NCBI RefSeq assembly: GCF_030506305.1
Contig: NZ_CP119421.1
Location: 3,798,501-3,862,500, forward strand
DNA from: Porifericola rhodea
Lineage (GTDB): Bacteria > Bacteroidota > Bacteroidia > Cytophagales > Cyclobacteriaceae
Direction of reading: 5' to 3'
Length of the DNA: 64,000 nucleotides
The notes beneath the pieces were generated by a model. The model was not told the DNA's origin. It searched no databases and saw nothing but the letters and a program-made list of their open reading frames with translations. Shown here in pieces: positions 63,301 to 64,000 of the stretch. The position numbers and the translations under genes were made by a program. How positions within the stretch are numbered: the stretch's first letter is position 1; every line of letters starts with the position of its first letter.

Positions 63301-64000
63301 GCATTACCTACCAGGTCATCCACTTTAAAACCTTTGGTATTGGTAGAAAGCTTGGTACTAAAGAACAGTTCTTCATCGCTTAGATTAAGCGGTTTGAGAA
63401 AAGCTGTATCCAGTTGAGCATCCAAAATAATATTCTCTCGGCTTCCTCGGAGGTCTACTGTACCGTTAAGGGCAAACTTAAGATTGGGATCTTTAATTTT
63501 AAGTTTACCTTCAAAAAGTGATTTGGCAAAACGGGCATTGGTATTGATATTTTTGTAGCGATAGCGATTTACATCCAGATACTTAAAGCGTGCATCCAGC
63601 TTGAAATTAGCATCGTCCACACTCAGGCCTTCACCATTAATCGTTCCTTTGAATGTGGTTTGGTTCAGCAGGCCCGGCTCCGGACTGAAAACGCCAAGCT
63701 TAAAATCATTCAGGGCCAGGCTACCTGAGTAGATAGGTGTTTTATCTACTTTAAGGTTAATATCAGAAACAATGCCTCCCAGGTCAGTTTCAGCTTCCCC
63801 ATTAGCTACAAAATCGTTAGGAAACCCTAAAAAATCACCCCTGAAACTGACATCTCCAAACTTTCGGACATTTTCAAACGCTTCCTGATTATTGATGTAC
63901 TGCTTCAGGTCTCGTGTATCTATCAGGGCATCTTTCAGGCTCAGATCTATAAAAGTTTCTTTGATGTTTGGCAAGCCATCAAAACTCACTTCTCCTGCCA
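60351..64000 (-). CDS. TamB-like translocation/assembly protein, C-terminal part
   Basis: The last 1216 residues of a very large envelope protein; the frame is open to base 64000 and the codon at 63987 is an internal GTG, so the N-terminus lies outside the window. Long regions of repeated short beta-strands (an AsmA/TamB-type lipid-conducting groove) end in the C-terminal DUF490/TamB domain (about the last 450 residues, with SFTFFDGRLRVTRDGGF-like LSYTFFDGRLRVTRDGG and GDVTLEYLLTQNGKYRVKVYNRNN). TamB-family proteins span the periplasm and move phospholipids or help outer-membrane assembly. The extreme C-terminus is rich in charged residues. Tail to tail with the rhodanese gene. Confidence 0.9.
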   Translation of the reverse strand, partial: AGEVSFDGLPNIKETFIDLSLKDALIDTRDLKQYINNQEAFENVRKFGDVSFRGDFLGFPNDFVANGEAETDLGGIVSDINLKVDKTPIYSGSLALNDFKLGVFSPEPGLLNQTTFKGTINGEGLSVDDANFKLDARFKYLDVNRYRYKNINTNARFAKSLFEGKLKIKDPNLKFALNGTVDLRGSRENIILDAQLDTAFLKPLNLSDEELFFSTKLSTNTKGFKVDDLVGNASFSQLFVSYQDRNVLIDTLSFISAKGDQERTFRLYSDKLDASLSGNYDFSVLGKDIKELIQEYKLIFYNDAERLQAFYKDKKVKNVEDYKDERYELYYSFSMEDVNPLIQLFDPKISISNHTQLDGKFTGGYTNIISLHSKIDSIWYDNSLMLENQIDITTSKIRDSSEVLAMVYLESNRQEIDKDELDISTQDFIFEAIWDDDHIAFQQSIKQENTSNHAKLNGEVHFLYDTTVVHFEPSDLQVLENAWYFSDSNKLVVTDQEFLFDRFSLYNRSGSSADSVQEISLFGSLSQDPEKTLTLSVNKFQVANLNPLLKRNYQGEINGFLDIQNVFRDTEDSTQQLMLDSEFSIDDFSINNFQVGKIISLADWDNVEKKLKLNLMVNRDGERIISVNGGYKPQLENNKLDLKAHFQNANINILEPYFDDYFSDFKGTADGDFNISGTPDYPILMGQGIIQNGSIKINYLNTSYSFDGDIFFDENTIGVKDLALFDHRNNKAVFNGGIFHDGFTNYVIDLNGDLNNVQVLNTGFRDNDLFYGKGYATGKVNLLGALENMNITARVSTQKGTKIFIPIESIEDAQQSDFITFISREESQANADTTNKVTATGLNLDLEIDITPDAYGELIFDIKTGDIIRGRGNGQLQMLLSSAGDFSMFGDITFLEGGYNFTLYNIINKEFQIEPGSTISWLGDPYGGILDIDATYRQLASLSPLINDEEIKKLDEIRRKYDAIVKMNLTGNLMAPDIGFDIDVKDYPENNIYLQAAVETLKNSALYGREELKRQVFSLIVLRRFSELGSFDGGGGNLVSSSVSELLSNQFSYWLSQVDENLEIDVDLGTFDEDRFNTFQLRLSYTFFDGRLRVTRDGGFTNVNNEADAASVIGDVTLEYLLTQNGKYRVKVYNRNNFNSLLNNLGTAYNTTQGISLMHIESFNKVKELFSEARRKALDEDKLENQQVQDSTRLEPAGNAPISRSDSLRKIYPKR

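Noticed and set aside
1-64000. CRISPR arrays, insertion sequences, prophage genes, tRNA and rRNA genes
   Set aside because: No regularly spaced repeats, transposase or integrase frames, or cloverleaf structures were seen.

Overview
The window looks like chromosomal DNA of a member of the Bacteroidota, most likely a Cytophagales-type (gliding, aerobic) bacterium. The evidence is a type IX secretion set (a CHU_C-type secreted protein, a PorP/SprF protein and an OmpA/PD40 protein), a 287-residue primary sigma factor without region 1.1, a TonB receptor with an N-terminal carboxypeptidase-like domain, a TamB-like protein, an IPExxVDY-family gene between acpP and pyk, and -33/-7 promoter boxes of the TTTG/TAnnTTTG type. 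No tRNA, rRNA, insertion sequence, prophage or CRISPR array is visible. Most of the window is housekeeping sequence with tight operons and many clear hairpin terminators.

Layout. 1-6.3 kb: end of kdgK, a peroxiredoxin-like gene, class III fructose bisphosphatase, and a two-gene unit of unknown function. 6.4-12.6 kb: S9 peptidase, DoxX protein, a non-coding stretch with a hairpin cluster, an SDR enzyme and a DUF4386 membrane protein. 13-18.2 kb: cold-shock protein, NYN-LOTUS protein, FabH-like synthase, primary sigma factor, small unknown protein, MscS channel. 18.3-23.4 kb (minus strand): a purine-nucleoside salvage operon (NCS2 permease, lipoprotein adenosine deaminase, NUP-family lipoprotein), then a separately terminated Gfo/Idh enzyme. 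23.8-28.8 kb: TonB receptor and two tandem ThuA-like proteins. 28.9-34.2 kb: the type IX secretion/gliding-type operon. 34.7-40.6 kb: stress proteins (UspA, DnaJ-like, Hsp20) and an SLC12-like transporter. 40.8-45.0 kb: acpP-fabF-rnc-nadE operon. 45.2-53.6 kb: IPExxVDY-pyk, pncB, coiled-coil lipoprotein, small antitoxin-like protein, VWA protein, Bcp, acetyltransferase and nucleoside phosphorylase. 53.7-60.3 kb: sulfur assimilation and thiol biology (trxA, sulfite reductase with a HEPN tail, cobA, cysH, metZ, OsmC, rhodanese). 60.35 kb to the end: a TamB-like protein that runs off the window.

The most interesting signal is in front of the sulfite reductase gene. A Bacteroidota-type promoter (54117-54147) is followed by a 46-codon ORF (54180-54320) containing a Cys-Trp-Phe-Trp-Cys-Cys run, and then by an intrinsic terminator ending 30 bases before the sulfite reductase start. 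A seven-base segment just after the Cys codons is perfectly complementary to the 5' arm of that terminator. A further local hairpin could hide that segment unless a ribosome stalls at the Cys codons. These are the parts expected of a cysteine-responsive transcription attenuator, in front of exactly the genes whose end product is cysteine. This reading is inferred from sequence and base pairing only.

The genes form a few coherent systems. Purine nucleosides appear to be processed in the periplasm and imported. Sulfate-derived sulfur is reduced by thioredoxin-fed CysH and a siroheme sulfite reductase supplied by CobA, then fixed by MetZ. The fatty-acid genes are linked to RNase III and NAD synthesis, an arrangement probably reflecting growth-rate coupling.
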